From Streptacidiphilus anmyonensis (GTDB lineage: Bacteria; Actinomycetota; Actinomycetes; Streptomycetales; Streptomycetaceae), in NCBI RefSeq assembly GCF_000787855.1, contig NZ_BBPQ01000084.1:1-33500 (forward strand): DNA of 33,500 bases. The letters run 5' to 3'. Of the stretch, positions 30,226 to 33,500 are shown piece by piece; positions within the stretch are counted from its first letter, which is position 1, and each line of letters opens with the position of its first letter. The notes below the pieces were generated by a model. It worked only from the letters and a program-made list of their open reading frames with translations, ran no database searches and was not told the origin of the DNA. A program made the position numbers and the translations under genes.

Positions 30226-31187
30226 GCCTGGGCTCCCGTCGTCCAGCGGCCGCGCAGGGCCAGGAGGACCGCGAGGGAGACCGCGAGGAGTACGAGGCTC
30301 AGAGCGACGGCGGCGTCCGGACTGTCCTGGAGTTCGAGGTAGACCGCGAGCGGCAGCGTCTGCGTGGTGCCGGGGAAGTTGCCGGCGAAGGTGATGGTCG
30401 CGCCGAACTCGCCCAGCGCGCGGGCCCAGGCCAGGACCGCGCCCGCGCCGACGCCGGGCGCGATCAGCGGCAGGGTGACCCGGCGGAAGACCTCGAAGCG
30501 GGACGCGCCGAGCGTCAACGCGGCCTCCTCGTAGCGGGTGTCGGCTCCGCGCAGCGCGCCCTCGACGCTGAGGACCAGGAAGGGCATGGCCACGAACGCC
30601 TCCGCCACGACGACGCCCGCCGTGGTGAACGGCAGCGTGATGCCGAAGGCGCTGTCGAGCCAGCGGCCGATGATGCCGTTGCGGCCCAGCACCAGCAGCA
30701 GGGCGACGCCGCCGACGACGGGCGGCATCACCAGCGGGAGGGTGACCAGCGTGCGGGCGAGCCGCCGTCCGGGGAAGTCGGTGCGGGCGAGCAGCCAGGC
30801 CAGTGGCACGCCGAGCACCAGGGAGACGGCGGTCGCGGCCGTCGCCGTGGTGAGCGAGAGCCTCAGCGCCGGCCAGACGACGTCGCCGCTGAGCAGCTCC
30901 GGCATCGACCGCCAGGGCGCGCGGACGAGCAGGCCGACGAACGGCAGCACCAGGAAGGCGAGGCCGATGACGGCGGGCACGAACAGCGCCCACGGCCGCC
31001 CGCTCCCGCCCGACGCCACACGAGTCCCTCCCGCGGGAGCCCCCGTCGCGTGTTCCGCGCCGCGCCCCCCGCGCGCGGCGCGGAACACGCGGGCGGCCCG
31101 GAACCGGCGCGGTCCGCCGGTCAGCACCTCGACCGGCGACGACTTCTCGTCGCCGTCACCGGTCTTGGCGTCGTGCTCGTCCGTCAC
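30222..31187 (-). CDS. modB: ModB-like molybdate ABC permease
   Basis: This 321-residue permease has a charged N-terminal tail (1-65) and about six hydrophobic segments. It carries the EAA loop EEAALTLGASRFEVFRRVTLPLI, which contacts the ATPase, and the ModB-typical ALGEFGATITFAGN. It forms the channel for molybdate. GTG 31187 lies 4 bases after the modA stop, and its own stop overlaps the modC start as ATGA, so modABC are translated in step. The long tail is unusual and low-complexity. Confidence 0.92.
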   Translation of the reverse strand: MTDEHDAKTGDGDEKSSPVEVLTGGPRRFRAARVFRAARGGRGAEHATGAPAGGTRVASGGSGRPWALFVPAVIGLAFLVLPFVGLLVRAPWRSMPELLSGDVVWPALRLSLTTATAATAVSLVLGVPLAWLLARTDFPGRRLARTLVTLPLVMPPVVGGVALLLVLGRNGIIGRWLDSAFGITLPFTTAGVVVAEAFVAMPFLVLSVEGALRGADTRYEEAALTLGASRFEVFRRVTLPLIAPGVGAGAVLAWARALGEFGATITFAGNFPGTTQTLPLAVYLELQDSPDAAVALSLVLLAVSLAVLLALRGRWTTGAQA

Positions 31188-31191
31188 GGCG

Positions 31192-32031
31192 TCACGGAGC
31201 CTGGAAGCCCGCCGCGGCGAGGACCTGCTCGCCCTGCGAGGAGGCCACGAAGGCCGCGAAGGCGGCCGCGGCGGCGGCGTTGCCGCTGCCCTTGAGGGCG
31301 GCGATCGGGTAGGTGGTGATGGCCTTGGCGGCCTCGGGGAAGTCCACCCCGGTGACCTTGCCCTTGGCGCCCTGCACGTCCGTCTTGTAGACGAGCGCGG
31401 CGTCCACCTCGCCCAGCTCGACCTTGTTGAGCGCCGAGGTGACGTCCTGCTCGAGCGTGACGGGGGTGAGCTTGACCCCGCTCGCCGCCAGAGCCTTGAC
31501 CGCCGCCGCGCCGCAGGGGACGGTCTTGGCGCACAGCGCCACCTTGACGCCGGAACCGGTGAGGCCCGCGAGGGTGGTCAGGTGCTTGGGGTTGCCGGGG
31601 GCGACGGCGATCTCCAGCTCGTTCTTGGCGAAGTCGACGGGCGCGCCGACCGCGTCGCCCTTGGAGGCGACGGTCTGCATGGTCGTGGTGCTCGCGGCGG
31701 CGAAGACGTCGGCGGGGGCGCCGGAGACGATCGAGGCGGCCAGGGTGTCACTGCCGCCGAAGTTGAAGGTGACCGTGGTGCCCGGGTGGGCGGCCTCGAA
31801 CTCCTTGCCGAGCTCGGTGAAGGTGTTCTTCAGCGACGCCGCGGCGAAGACCGTGATCTTGCCGCTGACGGCCGCGCCGGAGGCGGTGGAGGACGCAGAG
31901 GCCGAGGCCGACGAGCCGGAGGAGCCCGCAGTGGAGGACGAGGAGCTGCAGGCGGCGAGCCCGAGCAGGGCGAGCGCGGCGGTGGCGGCGACGGCGGTGC
32001 GGCGCAGGCGCGGCACGGAGCGAGTGGTCAT
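31192..32031 (-). CDS. modA: ModA molybdate-binding lipoprotein (operon copy)
   Basis: This 279-residue protein has a lipoprotein signal ending GLAAC, a Ser/Ala-rich linker and the ModA fold: ITVFAAASLKNTFTELGKEFE, NFGGSDTLAASIVSGAPADVFAAAS, LCAKTVPCGAAA and DAALVYKTDV. It is a close paralog of the orphan copy at 27877-28719. It binds molybdate for ModBC. GGGGG lies about 7 bases before ATG 32031. It follows the HTH-Mop gene by 74 bases and is followed by modB after 4 bases, so the four genes probably form an operon controlled by that regulator. Confidence 0.93.
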   Translation of the reverse strand: MTTRSVPRLRRTAVAATAALALLGLAACSSSSSTAGSSGSSASASASSTASGAAVSGKITVFAAASLKNTFTELGKEFEAAHPGTTVTFNFGGSDTLAASIVSGAPADVFAAASTTTMQTVASKGDAVGAPVDFAKNELEIAVAPGNPKHLTTLAGLTGSGVKVALCAKTVPCGAAAVKALAASGVKLTPVTLEQDVTSALNKVELGEVDAALVYKTDVQGAKGKVTGVDFPEAAKAITTYPIAALKGSGNAAAAAAFAAFVASSQGEQVLAAAGFQAP

Positions 32032-32105
32032 ACGGGAACCCCCAAGGTTCTTCGGCTGTAAGGCTCTACGGAGGATGGGAACGTCGGCTCCGGACGGACC
32101 GCGGC

Positions 32106-32498
32106 TCAGGTCCGTTCGACGACGACGTTGGTCGACTTGATCACAGCCACGGCCGGCACGCCGGGCTCCAGGCCCAGTTCCTCAGCGGACTCCCTGCTGA
32201 TCAGCGAGACCACGCGGAACGGCCCCGCCTGGATCTCCACCTGCGCGGCGACGTCCCCGAGGATCACCTCGGTGACGATGCCGCGGAAGCGGTTGCGCGC
32301 CGAGGAGGGCATACCCTCCTCGGACGTCTCCGACCGCGCGAGTTCGCGGGCGAAGGCGGCGAGTTCGGGGCCCGGCACGATGCGGTGACCGTGTTCGTCC
32401 CGCTGCGCGCAGAGCCGGCCCGCGTCGACCCAGCGGCGCATGGTGTCCGCGCTGACGCCGAGCAGAGCGGCGGCCTCGCCGATCCGATAGCTGTTCAC
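32106..32498 (-). CDS. HTH-Mop molybdate-responsive regulator
   Basis: This 130-residue protein joins a MerR/excisionase-type helix-turn-helix (3-50: YRIGEAAALLGVSADTMRRWVDAGRL) to one Mop domain (about 65-130: RNRFRGIVTEV ending VAVIKSTNVVVE). It is a ModE-like combination with a different HTH. It probably senses molybdate and controls modABC. GTG 32498 is chosen because AGGA lies upstream; 32546 would add 16 odd residues. It is the first gene of the putative operon. Its own operator is not clear. Confidence 0.87.
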   Translation of the reverse strand: MNSYRIGEAAALLGVSADTMRRWVDAGRLCAQRDEHGHRIVPGPELAAFARELARSETSEEGMPSSARNRFRGIVTEVILGDVAAQVEIQAGPFRVVSLISRESAEELGLEPGVPAVAVIKSTNVVVERT

Positions 32499-32677
32499 GT
32501 GCCGATCATCCTGTCGCACCTGCCGCCCCTTCGTCACTCGTAGCATGGCACAAGCGAGGCGTATGGCGAACTTCCTCTCGCATGTGCGGGCCTCCAGTGA
32601 TCATCACACCGGTTCGTGCGTCCTCCGCACGCGGTCCGCATGCTGACCGATCGGGTCCCGGAAGCGGAATCCGCCCT

Positions 32678-32683
32678 TAGGAT
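32678..32683 (+). promoter_or_regulatory. Possible -10 of the edge MFS gene
   Basis: TAGGAT fits the TAnnnT pattern and lies 39 bases before ATG 32723. No good -35 is seen. Confidence 0.4.
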
Positions 32684-32722
32684 CTTGGTACGGACCATCG
32701 GTGCATCGATGCTGGGGGCGGC

Positions 32723-33500
32723 ATGGGGAGTGGACAGGACGGCCAGGAGACGCGGACGCTGCGCCGGGCCCGGACCTCGGTCGCGGCGGTCTTCGCGATC
32801 CATGGCGCGGCGGCGGGCAGCTTCGCCACCCGGATCCCCTGGATCAAGGACCACCTCCACCTCTCCGCGGGCCAGTTGGGCCTCGCCCTGGTCGCGCCCG
32901 CGATCGGCTCGTTCACCTCGATGCCGCTCGCGGGGCGGGTGCTGCACGCACGCGGGCACCGCGCCGGGAACCGGCTGCTGATCTGCCTCTACGCCGCCGC
33001 GCTCGCGCTGCCCGCACTGGCGCCGAACCTGCCGCTGCTGGTCCTCGCGCTGTTCGCCTACGGCGCGACGGCGGGGGTCGCGGACGTGGCGATGAACGCC
33101 CAGGCCGTGGAGGTGGAGGCACGGCTCGGCCGGTCCGTCATGTCGGGGCTGCACGGGATGTGGAGCGTCGGCGGCCTGCTGGCCTCCGGCGTCGGCATCG
33201 CGGCGGCCGCTCTCGCCCTGCCCGGCTCCGTCCACCTGCCGGTCATGGCCGCCTGCCTGGTACTGCTCGCGCTGCCGGCCTGCCGCGGCCTGCTGGACGT
33301 GCGGCCGGAGCCGGAGGAGGAGGCGCCGCCGCGGTTCGCCCTGCCGCCGCGTTCGGCGTTCGCGATCGGCCTGGTGGGCTTCTGCGCCGTCTTCGCCGAG
33401 GGCGCGGGCGGCGACTGGAGCGGGGTGTACCTGCGCTCCGTCGCGGGAGCGGCTCCGGCCGTGGCGGCGGCGAGCTACACCGCGTTCGCGGGCACCATGG
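32723..33500 (+). CDS. MFS transporter, N-terminal part (YbjJ/FucP-like)
   Basis: The gene is cut by the right edge; 259 residues are visible. It starts MGSGQDGQETRTLRRARTSV, then FAIHGAAAGSFATRIPWIKDHLHLSAGQLGLALVAPAIGSFTSMPLAGRVLHARGHR (broken here by the membrane segments), the pattern of YbjJ-like MFS proteins whose first loop is RIPWIK. About seven hydrophobic segments are seen before the edge, including MSGLHGMWSVGGLLASGVG. The substrate is unknown. ATG 32723 follows GGGGGCGG directly, and a TAGGAT -10 lies upstream. No operon partner is visible. Confidence 0.82.
   Translation, partial: MGSGQDGQETRTLRRARTSVAAVFAIHGAAAGSFATRIPWIKDHLHLSAGQLGLALVAPAIGSFTSMPLAGRVLHARGHRAGNRLLICLYAAALALPALAPNLPLLVLALFAYGATAGVADVAMNAQAVEVEARLGRSVMSGLHGMWSVGGLLASGVGIAAAALALPGSVHLPVMAACLVLLALPACRGLLDVRPEPEEEAPPRFALPPRSAFAIGLVGFCAVFAEGAGGDWSGVYLRSVAGAAPAVAAASYTAFAGTM

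Overview
The window is very GC-rich actinobacterial DNA with strong G/C bias at third codon positions, GTG starts and several apparently leaderless promoters. It carries F420-dependent enzymes, a DinB-type (mycothiol-transferase superfamily) protein, and cellulases with 14-bp palindromes of the kind bound by the Streptomyces cellulose regulator CebR. Together these point to Streptomyces or a close relative (Kitasatospora, Streptacidiphilus). No species can be named. I see no tRNA, rRNA, IS element, phage or CRISPR; this looks like ordinary chromosome.

Layout. 1-5.3 kb: the end of a membrane glycosyltransferase, a small tyrosine phosphatase, an MFS exporter, and a divergent pair made of a LigC-type ATP-dependent DNA ligase and a stand-alone LigD-polymerase-like primase (the mycobacterial LigC/Prim-PolC arrangement). 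5.4-9.2 kb: a two-gene ABC exporter, a DUF488 protein and a 14-TM drug exporter with a strong terminator. 9.3-12.1 kb: an alpha/beta hydrolase divergent from a PadR repressor with an operator between them, an F420 PPOX protein and a DinB protein. 12.2-19.2 kb: a cellulose locus with a LacI-family regulator, an aldo/keto reductase, an F420 LLM protein, a secreted GH6-FnIII-CBM2 cellulase and a divergent CBM2-GH5 cellulase, marked by three CebR-type boxes. 19.3-25.8 kb: a HAD phosphatase, an ArsR-SRPBCC fusion regulator with a textbook leaderless promoter, two paralogous trypsin-like proteases (one membrane-anchored, one a lipoprotein), a small unknown protein, an acyl-CoA synthetase and a CMD protein. 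25.9-27.6 kb: a DMT transporter preceded by a candidate 14-codon leader peptide and competing stem-loops, then a tandem-Mop molbindin. 27.9-32.5 kb: molybdate uptake, with an orphan modA converging on an HTH-Mop, modA, modB, modC operon. 32.7 kb to the end: an MFS transporter cut by the window edge.

How the genes work together. The molybdate block is the clearest pathway: the HTH-Mop protein probably senses molybdate, ModA binds it, ModB and ModC import it, and the tandem-Mop protein may store it. The cellulose block is probably induced by cello-oligosaccharide, with repression at the boxes. The best candidate for something new is the leader-peptide/attenuator arrangement at 26929-27058 upstream of the DMT transporter. 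The repeat-bearing 150-residue N-terminal extension on ModC and the operator placed between -35 and -10 of the ArsR-SRPBCC gene are also notable. All function calls come from reading motifs in the translations; no database search was run.
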